A stretch of DNA of 64,000 nt from Asanoa sp. WMMD1127 (GTDB lineage Bacteria; Actinomycetota; Actinomycetes; Mycobacteriales; Micromonosporaceae): positions 310,001 through 374,000 of the forward strand of contig NZ_JARUBP010000001.1 of assembly GCF_029626225.1 (NCBI RefSeq), given 5' to 3'. The first letter of the stretch is position 1, and every line of letters starts with the position of its first letter. Below, one piece after another: positions 50,566 to 59,293 of this stretch. A program made the position numbers and the translations under genes. Under the pieces are notes generated by a model, which searched no databases, was not told the DNA's origin, and saw nothing but the letters and a program-made list of their open reading frames with translations.

Positions 50566-51836
50566 TGGCCGCGGCCACCGACGGCCCGCCCGACGCCGAG
50601 TCGGCGCGGCGGGCCGTCGAGGCGGTCTGGCGGATCGAGTCGGCGCGGATCATCTCGGCGCTGGCCCGCTACACCGGAGACTTCGAGCTCGCCGAGGACG
50701 TCGCCCAGGAAGCGGTGGCGGAGGCGCTGACCAGCTGGGCCCGCGAGGGCACGCCGGACTCGCCGGTGGGGTGGCTGCTGGCCACCGCGCGGCGGCGGGC
50801 GATCGACAGCTTCCGGCGGCGGTCGGCGCTGGACGAGCGCTATGCCACGCTGGCCGCGGCGCCGCCGGCGGAGGGACCGGACGACCTGCTGTGGGACCCG
50901 GACCGGGTCGACGACGACGTCCTGGCGCTGATGTTCATCGCCTGTCACCCGGTGCTGTCGCCCGAGGCGCGGGTGGCGCTCACCCTGCGCACGGTGGGCG
51001 GTCTGTCCACTGAGGAGATAGCGCGCGCGTTCCTCGTTCCCGTGCCGACGATCCAGGCCCGGATCACCCGGGCCAAGAAGACGATCGCCGCGGCCGACGT
51101 CCGATTCGAGCTGCCGCCGGCCGCCGAGCGCCGCGACCGTCTCGGCGGCGTGCTGAGCGTGCTCTACGTGATCTTCACCGAGGGCTCGACGGCCACCGCC
51201 GGCGATCGCCTGGTGCGTACCGACCTGGCCTACGAGGCGATCCGGCTCGCCCGCATGCTGGCCGCCCTGCTGCCCGAGGAGCCGGACGTGTTCGGCCTGC
51301 TCGCGCTCTGCGAGCTGACCGCGTCGCGGTTCCCGGCGCGCACCGACGCCGCGGGTGAGGCGGTGCTGCTGGAGGACCAGGACCGGCGGTTGTGGGACCG
51401 GTCGGCGATCCGGCGCGGGCGGGCGGCGCTGGACCGGGCGTCCGCGCTGGGCCGGGGTCTGGGCCCCTACGGGTTGCAGGCCGCCATCGCCGCCTGCCAC
51501 GCCGTGGCCCCGTCGGTCGCGGAGACGGACTGGGACCGGATCGTGCTCCTCTACGAGGCGCTCGGCCGCGTCGCGCCGTCGCCGATCGTGGAGCTCAACC
51601 GCGCGGTCGCGGTGGCCATGGCCGTCGGACCGGCCGAGGCGCTGTCCCTTGTGGACGAGCTGGTCATCGGCGGGCGGCTGTCGGGGTCACACCTGCTGCC
51701 GACGGTGCGCGGCGAGCTGCTGACCCGGCTGGGCCGGCGCGGGGAGGCCAAGGCCGAGCTGGAGCTGGCCGCGCGCCTGTGCGGCAACACCCGCGAACGC
51801 GCGGTGCTGCTCCGCAAGGCCGCCGCCCTGGCCTGA
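50565..51836 (+). CDS. ECF42-group sigma factor with C-terminal TPR-like extension
   Basis: 423 residues, more than twice an ordinary ECF factor. Residues about 10-185 contain region 2 (VEAVWRIESARIISALARYTGDFELAEDVAQEAVAEAL, PVGWLLATARRRAID) and region 4 (ALTLRTVGGLSTEEIARAFLVPVPTIQARITRAKKTI). Residues 190-423 form the helical ECF42/DUF6596 extension (VLYVIFTEGSTATAGDRLVR, LNRAVAVAMAVGPAEALSLVDEL), which is needed for activity in studied members. No anti-sigma is encoded, as is usual for the group. Target promoters are seen upstream of both DGPF genes. Confidence 0.95.
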   Translation: MAAATDGPPDAESARRAVEAVWRIESARIISALARYTGDFELAEDVAQEAVAEALTSWAREGTPDSPVGWLLATARRRAIDSFRRRSALDERYATLAAAPPAEGPDDLLWDPDRVDDDVLALMFIACHPVLSPEARVALTLRTVGGLSTEEIARAFLVPVPTIQARITRAKKTIAAADVRFELPPAAERRDRLGGVLSVLYVIFTEGSTATAGDRLVRTDLAYEAIRLARMLAALLPEEPDVFGLLALCELTASRFPARTDAAGEAVLLEDQDRRLWDRSAIRRGRAALDRASALGRGLGPYGLQAAIAACHAVAPSVAETDWDRIVLLYEALGRVAPSPIVELNRAVAVAMAVGPAEALSLVDELVIGGRLSGSHLLPTVRGELLTRLGRRGEAKAELELAARLCGNTRERAVLLRKAAALA

Positions 51837-51932
51837 CCGTCGCACGGGGGATGGGGTCCGTCGCGCGACTGACCCCACGGATCGATCCGCCGCCGGACGA
51901 CGCCGGAACCGCCCGTTCCTAGCCTGATAGGC

Positions 51933-52826
51933 ATGACCAAGGTGCTTCATCTCGAAGCGATCAACCGGAGCTTCGGCGACCGCCAGGTGCTCCGCGACGT
52001 CACGTTCGACGTCACCGCCGGCCGGATGACCGGGTTCGTCGGTGCCAACGGCGCCGGCAAGACGACCAGCATGCGGATCATCCTGGGCGTGCTCGCCCCG
52101 GACTCGGGCGAAGTGACCTGGCAGGGCTCGCGGCTCACCCGGGAGGACCGGCGCCGGTTCGGCTACATGCCGGAGGAGCGGGGCCTCTACCCGAAGATGA
52201 CCGTACGCGACCAGCTCGTCTACCTCGGCCGCCTGCACGGCCTGTCGCTGCAGCAGGTCAACCGCAACGTCGACGAGCTGCTCGAGTGGCTGAGCCTCGG
52301 CGAGCGGGCCAACGACCCGGTCGAGAACCTCTCGCTCGGCAACCAGCAGCGGGCCCAGATCGCCGCGGCGCTGGTGCACGACCCGGACGTGCTGGTGCTC
52401 GACGAGCCGTTCTCCGGCCTCGACCCGATGGCCGTGGACACGGTCGTCACGGTGCTGCGCGAGCGTACCCACCGCGGTGTGCCCGTGCTCTTCTCCAGCC
52501 ACCAGCTCGACGTCGTCGAACGCCTCTGCGACGACCTGGTGATCATCGCTGACGGCGCGATCCGGGCGGCGGGGAGCCGGGACAGCTTGCGCGACGCGTA
52601 CACCCAGCGCCGTTTCCTCCTGGTCGTGGCCGGCGACGCCGGCTGGGTGCGCGACCTGCCGGGCGTCACGCTGATCGACCTCGACGGACCGCGCGCCGTC
52701 TTCGACCTGGCCGACGACGCCGACGACCAGGTGGTGCTGCGCGCGGCGCTGGAACGCGGCCCGGTCCGCTCGTTCGGCCCCGTCACCCCCACACTCGCCG
52801 AGATCTTCCGGGAGGTCGCCCGATGA
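51933..52826 (+). CDS. ABC transporter ATP-binding protein (ABC-2/NatA type)
   Basis: 297 residues. Walker A is GANGAGKTTSM, the signature LSLGNQQRAQIAAAL (LSxGNQQR variant), Walker B VLVLDEPFSGLD and the switch histidine SSHQLDVVE. A DUF4162-type C-terminal domain follows the ATPase. ATG lies 7 nt after TAGCCT (51920-51925). It is coupled to the permease by an ATGA overlap; together they form an exporter of the NatAB/ABC-2 class with unknown substrate. Confidence 0.93.
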   Translation: MTKVLHLEAINRSFGDRQVLRDVTFDVTAGRMTGFVGANGAGKTTSMRIILGVLAPDSGEVTWQGSRLTREDRRRFGYMPEERGLYPKMTVRDQLVYLGRLHGLSLQQVNRNVDELLEWLSLGERANDPVENLSLGNQQRAQIAAALVHDPDVLVLDEPFSGLDPMAVDTVVTVLRERTHRGVPVLFSSHQLDVVERLCDDLVIIADGAIRAAGSRDSLRDAYTQRRFLLVVAGDAGWVRDLPGVTLIDLDGPRAVFDLADDADDQVVLRAALERGPVRSFGPVTPTLAEIFREVAR

Positions 52827-53914
52827 ACACGTCGTCCGCCATCCGGCTGGTCGCGGCCCGCGAGCTGAAGGTCAAGATCAAGGACAAGACCTTCCTCATC
52901 AGTACGATCTTCTTCCTGCTGTTCGCCGTCGGCAGCGCGGTGGTGCCGGCCCTGCTGGCCGGCGGGGCGTCGAGCGTCGCGGTCGCCGACTCGGCCGCCG
53001 CGACCACCCTGCGTGACAAGGGTCTGGAGGTGACGCAGGTCGGTGACGACGCCGCCGCCGAGCAGGCGGTCCGCGCCGGTGACGTGGACGCCGCGGTGGT
53101 GACGGGGGGCGGCGACCCGAAGGTGCTGGCGATGGACGAGGCGCCGAACGACGTGGTCGAGGCGCTCAGCGCCGAGCCGCAGGTGCAGCTGCTCAACCCG
53201 GACGCGGTCGACCCGATCCTGGCGTACCTCGTGCCGTTCGGCTTCGCCATCGTCTTCTTCTTCACGTCGCTGACCTTCGGCCTGCAGATCGCGCAGAGCG
53301 TCGTCGAGGAGAAGCAGACCCGGATCGTGGAGATCCTGGTGGCCAGCGTGCCGACCCGGGCGTTGCTGGCCGGCAAGGTGATCGCCGGCGGCCTGCTCGC
53401 GCTGGCCCAGATCGCGCTGATCGCGGCGGTCACGGTCGCCGGCATCCAGCTGACCGACAACGGCGCGCTGCTGTCGCTGATCGGCCCGTCGATCGGCTGG
53501 TTCATCCCGTTCTTCGTGGTCGGGTTCGTGATGCTAGCGGCGCTCTGGGCGGCGGCTGGCGCCCTGGTCAACCGCCTCGAGGACCTCAACGGCGTCTCGA
53601 TGCCGCTGCAGCTCGTGGTCATGCTGCCGTTCTTCGCGGTAATCTTCCTGAGCGACAACAAGCCGGTGATGACGCTGCTGTCCTACATCCCGTTCTCGGC
53701 GCCCACGGCGATGCCGCTGCGGTTCTTCTTCGGTGACGCGGCGGGCTGGGAGCCGGTGGTATCGCTGGCCGTGATGGTGGTCGCGGCGGCGGCGCTGATC
53801 GCGGTCGGGGCGCGGGTCTACGAGGGCTCGCTGTTGCGTACCAACGGAAAGAGCTCGTTCGGGGCCGCCTTCCGCGACCGGGAGAGCAAGCGGCTGGCGG
53901 AGCTCAACAACTGA
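52823..53914 (+). CDS. ABC-2 family permease (NatB-like)
   Basis: 363 residues. One N-terminal helix (FLISTIFFLLFAVGSAVVPALL) and a large extracytoplasmic domain (about 45-135) precede five to six helices containing FGLQIAQSVVEEKQTRIVEILVASVPTRALLAGKVIAGG, the ABC-2 coupling signature. LLSYIPFSAPTAMPLRFF is typical of NatB/YhaP. It forms the membrane half of the exporter with the preceding ATPase. Confidence 0.92.
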   Translation: MNTSSAIRLVAARELKVKIKDKTFLISTIFFLLFAVGSAVVPALLAGGASSVAVADSAAATTLRDKGLEVTQVGDDAAAEQAVRAGDVDAAVVTGGGDPKVLAMDEAPNDVVEALSAEPQVQLLNPDAVDPILAYLVPFGFAIVFFFTSLTFGLQIAQSVVEEKQTRIVEILVASVPTRALLAGKVIAGGLLALAQIALIAAVTVAGIQLTDNGALLSLIGPSIGWFIPFFVVGFVMLAALWAAAGALVNRLEDLNGVSMPLQLVVMLPFFAVIFLSDNKPVMTLLSYIPFSAPTAMPLRFFFGDAAGWEPVVSLAVMVVAAAALIAVGARVYEGSLLRTNGKSSFGAAFRDRESKRLAELNN

Positions 53915-54265
53915 CGTACTGGTCAGCAGGGTCGGAGGGCAGATGTAGCTCTCCGACCCGCTGGTCGACGGCCTCCCACAGCTGTCGCCGGGCCCGCCGA
54001 TCGGTGTCGGATCGTGGCTCGGCGAGCCGCTGCCAGAGCTCAGGCGCCCGCGCGCCGTAGGTCTCGCCCAGGTGCGCGACGATCGCCGCGTCAAGGTCGA
54101 GCCCGCCGACCCCGGCACAGACAACGGACGGCAACATCGGCGCCCCGTCGAACAACACGCCCGAGCCCGCCCATCACCCCACCGCAACACGGCCGCGGTG
54201 TTGGAGGTCCCGAAATCCACCCCAAGCACAACTCCGGCGCCGTCCACTGTGCCCACGGAGCCCAT
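53904..54265 (-). pseudogene. Frameshifted, deleted Hsp70-family gene
   Basis: From an ATG at 54265 the frame reads VVLGVDFGTSNTAAVLRWGDGRA, the phosphate-1 loop of actinomycete Hsp70-like proteins. Near 54155 the homology jumps to the +1 frame with LFDGAPMLPSVV, and later RRARRQLWEAVDQRV. It ends in TGA at 53904-53906. Normal proteins exceed 400 residues with phosphate-2 and adenosine loops, which are missing. So there is at least one frameshift plus a large deletion. The 3' end overlaps the ABC permease by 11 bp. Confidence 0.75.
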
Positions 54266-54316
54266 GCCCCCACCGCATCCGTCACCGGCTCACCTTCGAC
54301 GGCCGGCAAGGTAGCG

Positions 54317-54601
54317 CTAGACGGTCGGTCGTCTATCCGAAGCGGTCAACTCCCTCATCGAGCGACGTAAGGCGGCAGCGTTGCCAGGATTCCGGAGTAG
54401 ATATTCCGTCTCCTTGAGCGATGCCCACTCCGCGAGCGGCACGATCACGACCGCCTCACCGCCCGAGCGGGTGACGACCACTTCCTCTGCGGTCGCGATC
54501 ACCCGATCCACCTCGGCGGAGAGGTTGCGCCGAAGCTGAGCGACGGTGACGGCGCGCACCTGGACCTCCACTAGGCCAACGACGGGCCGCGCGGCGGCCA
54601 T
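54317..54601 (-). CDS. Phd/YefM-type antitoxin, apparently orphan
   Basis: 94 residues at most; internal GTG codons about 10-13 codons in would give the usual 80. RAVTVAQLRRNLSAEVDRVIATAEEVVVTRSGGEAVVIVPLAEWASLKETEYLL is the Phd/YefM fold, with the DNA-binding N-terminus and the EY-LLRNP toxin-wrapping segment. The RelE/YoeB-type toxin gene normally downstream is absent: the next sequence on this strand is the Hsp70 pseudogene. It starts 5 bp from the UAG tRNA. Confidence 0.85.
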   Translation of the reverse strand: MAAARPVVGLVEVQVRAVTVAQLRRNLSAEVDRVIATAEEVVVTRSGGEAVVIVPLAEWASLKETEYLLRNPGNAAALRRSMRELTASDRRPTV

Positions 54602-54606
54602 GAAAG

Positions 54607-54681
54607 TAGGGTCGACGGGACTCGAACCCGCACTGAAACGGACCTAAACCGTTTGCCTCATGCCAATTGGGCTACGACCCC
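54607..54681 (-). tRNA. Second class I tRNA with UAG anticodon
   Basis: Same 75-nt architecture as 16823-16897: anticodon stem AACGG/CCGTT around TTTAGGT (anticodon TAG, G37), 5-nt variable loop (TCAGT region), T arm TTCGAGT and A73. Four or five substitutions distinguish the copies. Two create G-U pairs (the first acceptor pair and one T-stem pair), so the fold is preserved. That argues for function rather than decay. It is in opposite orientation to copy 1. Confidence 0.8.
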
Positions 54682-55400
54682 TCGCTGAACTGTGCTCCGG
54701 TATACCAGGCGCTTTTCTTGGTCGGAACCCCGCACCCGACCCGCCAACCGCGCCCAACCGTTACGTTGGCCGCGTTGGCCAGTCATTCGGTGACGCCGAG
54801 CCTCCGGATACGCCCAGGTTGGGGGCACCCGAGCGGCCTGAGCAGGCCAACGTCGCAGGACGCGATAGAGGCAAACGTTGGTTTCACGTTGGCTCCGCCG
54901 AAGCGAACCTTCACCCCTCCGCGCTCTATCGGGCAGGCGGTCTAGAGCAGCCAAAGCCCGCGTCCGGAGGTATCTCCGGGGAGCCGAAATGCTCAAGCAT
55001 GTACGCACACCTCACGGCATGTCGGCCCGCCGCAGACCAATCCCTTGGAGCCCGGAACCCAATAGAGCCGTCGGCGCCACCGCGCACACGCCACGCCACG
55101 CCACGTGGCGTCATGATCGGGATGCATCGCCGCCGAGCCGGCGTCACCGGGCCATGGGCAAATCGAGAGTCGGCGACCGAAGCCTCCCGATCATTTGCCC
55201 GCCACAAGGTGTCCCGGCCGCCCGTCACAGCTGAACTGCGCTGCGACGTTTCCCCGCCGCTGGCCGCGGGGCAGCGCTGCACTCGGCTGCGCGGTCCGCC
55301 GCCTGCCAGCGACGTGGCGATCGCGGCCACCTGGGGGCAGGCTGCGAGCTGCGCGGCGAGCGCCAGCCGGACCGCGGCGGCCCGGGCAGGTCGGCGGTGG
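54682..55400. other. About 700 bp with no convincing gene
   Basis: No frame shows recognisable motifs, a good RBS or actinobacterial codon bias; the longest minus-strand frame (54926-55330) has arbitrary composition. Base composition is less GC-rich and more even than in neighbouring genes. It lies between the UAG tRNA and the response regulator gene and may be decayed foreign DNA. Confidence 0.45.
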
Positions 55401-56063
55401 TCAGCCGCCCGGGGTGACCACGCCGTGTTCGTAGGCGAAGACGACTGCTTGTGTGCGGTCGCGTAGGCCGAGCTTTGTCAGAACCCGGCTCACGTGGGTC
55501 TTGACCGTGGCCTCGCCCAGGTGCATCGACGCGGCGATTTCCGCGTTGGTCGCGCCGCTGGCCAGGGCGACCAGCACCTCATGCTCGCGCGCCGTCAGCT
55601 CCGCCAGTTGGTCGCCGCTCGTGCGGGGTGTGCCGCCCGGGCGCGCGAAGGTCGCGATCACCCGCCGGGTGATCTCGGGGGCCAGCAGCGCGTCGCCGCG
55701 GGCCAGCACGCGGACCGCGTCGATCAGTGCTTCGGGTGTCCCGTTCTTGAGCAGGAAGCCGCTCGCTCCCGCCTCGAGCGCCGCGAACAGGTAGTCGTCT
55801 CGGTCGAAGGTGGTGAGAATCAGGACCGCGGGGCCGTCGGGGGTCGCGGTGATGCGGCGGGTGGCGGCCAGGCCGTCGAGGCCCGGCATCTCGACGTCCA
55901 TCAGCACCACGTCGGGGTTGAGCGCCGCCGTCATCCGGACCGCCTGCTCGCCGTCGGAGGCCTCGCCGACCACCTCGAAGTCGTCTTCGGTTTCGAGGAT
56001 GACCCGGAAGCCCGTGCGGACCAGGTGGTGGTCGTCGGCGAGGAGCACCTTGATGTCGGTCAC
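55401..56063 (-). CDS. NarL/LuxR-family response regulator
   Basis: 220 residues. The receiver domain has KVLLADDHHLVRTGFRVIL, phospho-acceptor aspartate in VVLMDVEMPGLDG, and the ILTTFDRDDYLFAALEAGASGFLLK switch region. The C-terminal GerE HTH is LTAREHEVLVALASGATNAEIAASMHLGEATVKTHVSRVLTKLGLRDRTQAVVFAYE. Its start overlaps the upstream kinase gene, so the two form one two-component operon. Target genes are unknown. Confidence 0.95.
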   Translation of the reverse strand: MTDIKVLLADDHHLVRTGFRVILETEDDFEVVGEASDGEQAVRMTAALNPDVVLMDVEMPGLDGLAATRRITATPDGPAVLILTTFDRDDYLFAALEAGASGFLLKNGTPEALIDAVRVLARGDALLAPEITRRVIATFARPGGTPRTSGDQLAELTAREHEVLVALASGATNAEIAASMHLGEATVKTHVSRVLTKLGLRDRTQAVVFAYEHGVVTPGG

Positions 56064-57355
56064 GCCGTCACCTCTGTGGCGGGCGCCGTCGCGCGGGTCA
56101 GGGGGAAGCGGGCGCGGACGCGGAAGCCGCGGCGGCCCGGGCCGTCGCCGACCGGGCCCGTTTCGAGGATGCCGTCGTGGGCCGTCGCCCGCTCGCGCAT
56201 GCCGATCAGGCCCATGCCTCCCGTGCGGGGGCCAGCCACCGCGGATCGGCCGTCGTCGGTCACGTCGATCTCCACCTCGTTGGCCAGGTAGCGGATCCGG
56301 ACGTCGACCGTCGCGGCGCTCGCGTGCTTGATGGTGTTGGTCAGGGCCTCCTGGACGATCCGGTAGATCGCCTGCGACAACGACTCCGGCAGCTCGACCG
56401 GCTCCCCGTAGACACCGAGTTTGGTCTCCAGGCCCGCCTCACGGGCATTGGACAACAGGTCGTCGAGACGGTCGACCCCGCCCCCGGCCGCGTCGACCGC
56501 GTCGCCCGACTGCCGCAGCAGGCTCAGCATCCGGCGCAGCTCGTCGACCGCCGTGCGGGCACTCACCTCGACCGACTCCAACGCCGCGCGCGCTTTGACC
56601 GGGTCCTTCTCCAGGACCCGCCGCCCGGCCGACGCCTGCACGCCCATCACCGACACGTGGTGGGCGACCACGTCGTGCAGCTCGCGGGCGATCCGTAGTC
56701 GCTCATCGGCGACCGCCAGCTCCCGCGTCTCGGCCTGCGACGCGCGGAGCTGCTCCGCCTGGAGCTCGAGCTGGTGCTCACGCCGCGCGGCCGTCCACGC
56801 GGTCTCGCCGAAGAAGTAGGCGAAGCCGAACAGCAGCACGTTGACCAGCAGGCTGTTGACGATCACGGCCAGCAGCGGCGGGAGAAAGCCAGAGGCGCGC
56901 TCGAACTCCGGCTCGGAACCCTGCGCCAGGAAGATGGTCAGGTTGATGAAGATGAACAGGAACATCGCGCCGATGATCCCGACGCGGATCCACTTGGCCA
57001 GCCGGCGGTTGCGGCCCCAGGCGCCGAGCGAATAGATCGCCGCGAAGAGCACGCCCGTCGTCAGTTGCTGCTCGGGCGCCGCGCGGATCTGGCCGCCGAT
57101 GAACGCCGCCGACACGATGATCGCCACCGCCTCTGGCCACCGGCGCCGCCAGCACAGCGGCAGCGCGATCAGCACGGTCCAGAAGACCTGCTCGGGCAGG
57201 GCCGGGACATGCGGGAAGATCAGCGCGCCGGCCGAGGTGGCCAGGGTCATGTTGAGCAGCGTCAGCGCCGTGACCGCCACGCCGACGAGCACGTCGACGC
57301 GGCGCTGCTCCGGCGTCGGGCCGGGGCGGCGCCACTGGTCGAGGTCGGCGGTCAC
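56060..57355 (-). CDS. Sensor histidine kinase (HisKA_3 type)
   Basis: 431 residues from the GTG at 57355, which is 6 nt after TACACT (57367-57362, minus). About five to six membrane helices (to about residue 185) form the sensor part, then a coiled segment. The dimerisation domain LRIARELHDVVAHHVSVMGVQASAGRRVL carries the phospho-histidine in ELHDVVAHH. The HATPase has IVQEALTNTIKHA (N box), IDVTDDGRSAVAG and GGMGLIGMRERA (G2). It is coupled to its NarL-type regulator. The stimulus is unknown, as the sensor has almost no extracellular loops. Confidence 0.93.
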   Translation of the reverse strand: MTADLDQWRRPGPTPEQRRVDVLVGVAVTALTLLNMTLATSAGALIFPHVPALPEQVFWTVLIALPLCWRRRWPEAVAIIVSAAFIGGQIRAAPEQQLTTGVLFAAIYSLGAWGRNRRLAKWIRVGIIGAMFLFIFINLTIFLAQGSEPEFERASGFLPPLLAVIVNSLLVNVLLFGFAYFFGETAWTAARREHQLELQAEQLRASQAETRELAVADERLRIARELHDVVAHHVSVMGVQASAGRRVLEKDPVKARAALESVEVSARTAVDELRRMLSLLRQSGDAVDAAGGGVDRLDDLLSNAREAGLETKLGVYGEPVELPESLSQAIYRIVQEALTNTIKHASAATVDVRIRYLANEVEIDVTDDGRSAVAGPRTGGMGLIGMRERATAHDGILETGPVGDGPGRRGFRVRARFPLTRATAPATEVTA

Positions 57356-57406
57356 CAAGCAAGTGTAGGGAAGGGGTCCGACAGCAACCCCTTCCCCACA
57401 GATCGC

Positions 57407-59239
57407 TCACGAGGCGTACGCCTCCAGCTCGTAGACCCGGGCCGCCCGGTCCGAGTCGCTCGTGGGAGTGATCACGTTGACGCGGAGATATCGCGCCGAC
57501 CGGGGGCTGAAGGTATGGGTCGTCACGTTCGCCGTGTTGCCCCGCGGCGACGCCACCGTGGTCCACGCCACCCCGTCGGAGCTGACCTGCACGTCGAAGT
57601 CCCGCGTGTTCCAGACCGGCTTCTCACCACCGGCCCCGGAGTGCCGCAGCACCACCCGCCCCACCTGACGCGCCGCCTGCAGGTCGACCCGCAGCCACTT
57701 CGAGGCGCCGAGCGAGCACCACTTGTCGGCGTTGCCACCGGACACCGAGCCGTTGACCGCCTTGGCCGGACCCTCGGCCGCCGCGCACTGGCTGTCGGCC
57801 GTCGCCGGCCGGTTCAGCGCCAGGTTGCCGGTCGGCACCGCCTCCGGCACGTAGAGCCGCACGTCGGTCAGGCTCGCGCTGCCCTCGTACACGTTGGTGT
57901 AGAGGTCACCGATCACGAACCAGTCGGGGTACGCGGACCCGGACGGCCACTGGTTGGGCCACGTCGTGCTGCCGTTGTAGTCGTTCTGCACCAGGTTGCC
58001 GTTGAACTGCCCGTTGTATTCGCTCGCCTTGACGTTGTAGTGCCAGATCGGATTGTTGTTGACCACGAACGGCCGGTGGAACCGCAGCGTCTTCTGGCCG
58101 ACCCGGGCGAAGTTGCCGCTGGCCTCCAGCACGTAGCCGGTCGCATCCCGCTCGATGGCGAACGTGTAGAACGTGTTGGGCATCAGCTCCGGCTGGAGCT
58201 CGGCGGCCGACGAGAGCTGCTGCTCCGCCACGCCGCCTGAGCACGAGGTCATGAACCACTGCGAGTTGCCCGCCAGCCCACCGCGGCCGGGGTTCCAGTT
58301 GGGCATCCCGCTGATCCACATGTTGACCGTGTTGAAGTTGCCGTCGCGGTAGTTGTAGTAGGTGTTGGTGTTGGAGTCGCAGACCCGCCCACCGGTGCCC
58401 GAGCCGACCCGGTCGGGGTGCTGCGAGAACGAGTCCATCAGCACCTTGCGCCGATAGTGCCAGAAGTGGTTGTTGCGCGGCGCCGGGTTGGCGAAGTCCA
58501 CGATGGACATGAAATGGAACCCGTTGTAGCCGTAGTTCCCGGCCCGGACATCCTGCCATTCGCAGTACGGCACGGACGCGTCACCGCTCCAGCCCGGGCT
58601 GTCGGACCCCTCACCCCACGGATGCTGGGTCTTGCAGCCCGTGGCGGAATAGCCGTTGATCCGCCCGCCGTAGTTGATGGAGCCGTTGCGCTTCCCACCG
58701 AAGTCGATCGTCTTCAGCTTGTATTCGACCCGGTAGTAGTCGGGCAGCTGCTGCGACGGCCGCAGGATGACTCCGCCGGTGTGGTCGGGCACGTTCATCT
58801 TGGCCACCCACTCGCTGCCCAGCTGTTCCCGGGTCAGCGACGGGGGCGTCTCGATGACGCCGTCGGCGTTCCAGTCGCGCGCCGAGAGCGAGGCGGTCAG
58901 CCAGCCGTTCTGCCCGACCGGGAACTCCTTGCGATAGGTGCGGAACGAGTTGAACGCCGTCGTCCACGCTGGACCGTAGTCGTTGCGGTACCACTGACCG
59001 TTGTCGTCCATGATGGTGTCGAACGGCTGCGCGTAGGTTTCGCGTACCCAGGGCGCGTTTCCGGTGTTGATGGGGTTGGCGAAGCTCTCGTTGTAGAGCA
59101 GGGTCCACCCGGGCCGGGTGGGGTCGTCGGCTGCCGCCGCGGGCGACCCCGGCAGGCCGACCACGGTGCTCAGCGCGACCGACCCCACCACGGCGAGGGC
59201 CAGCGATCGGCGACGGATGGACAGTGTGCGTCTGCGCAT
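57407..59239 (-). CDS. Secreted jellyroll-type hydrolase with C-terminal F5/8 type C (CBM32-like) domain
   Basis: 610 residues from the ATG at 59239, with AAGGAG 5 nt upstream. The signal peptide ends near AAAADDP (about 38). Residues 40-465 form a large tryptophan- and asparagine-rich domain (WTLLYNESFANP, VILRPSQQLPDYYRVEYKLKT, NNHFWHYRRKVLMDSF, WFVIGDLYTNVYEGSASL). It looks like a concanavalin/GH16-like beta-sandwich, though no catalytic E-x-D-x-x-E motif is obvious. Residues 475-610 are a discoidin fold (LALNRPATADSQCA, AVNGSVSG, WLRVDLQAARQVGRVVLRH, RYLRVNVITPTS). It lies 54 bp after the substrate-binding protein gene, so it probably degrades the polymer whose sugars that importer takes up. 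Confidence 0.7.
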   Translation of the reverse strand: MRRRTLSIRRRSLALAVVGSVALSTVVGLPGSPAAAADDPTRPGWTLLYNESFANPINTGNAPWVRETYAQPFDTIMDDNGQWYRNDYGPAWTTAFNSFRTYRKEFPVGQNGWLTASLSARDWNADGVIETPPSLTREQLGSEWVAKMNVPDHTGGVILRPSQQLPDYYRVEYKLKTIDFGGKRNGSINYGGRINGYSATGCKTQHPWGEGSDSPGWSGDASVPYCEWQDVRAGNYGYNGFHFMSIVDFANPAPRNNHFWHYRRKVLMDSFSQHPDRVGSGTGGRVCDSNTNTYYNYRDGNFNTVNMWISGMPNWNPGRGGLAGNSQWFMTSCSGGVAEQQLSSAAELQPELMPNTFYTFAIERDATGYVLEASGNFARVGQKTLRFHRPFVVNNNPIWHYNVKASEYNGQFNGNLVQNDYNGSTTWPNQWPSGSAYPDWFVIGDLYTNVYEGSASLTDVRLYVPEAVPTGNLALNRPATADSQCAAAEGPAKAVNGSVSGGNADKWCSLGASKWLRVDLQAARQVGRVVLRHSGAGGEKPVWNTRDFDVQVSSDGVAWTTVASPRGNTANVTTHTFSPRSARYLRVNVITPTSDSDRAARVYELEAYAS

Positions 59240-59293
59240 GCTCACTCCTTATCCACTCGGGTGGCGACGCCGACCGCCACGACTACTGACCCG

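Noticed and set aside
54926-55330. 134-codon minus-strand frame
   Set aside because: No RBS, motif or sensible composition. It lies in a region that looks non-coding on all frames.
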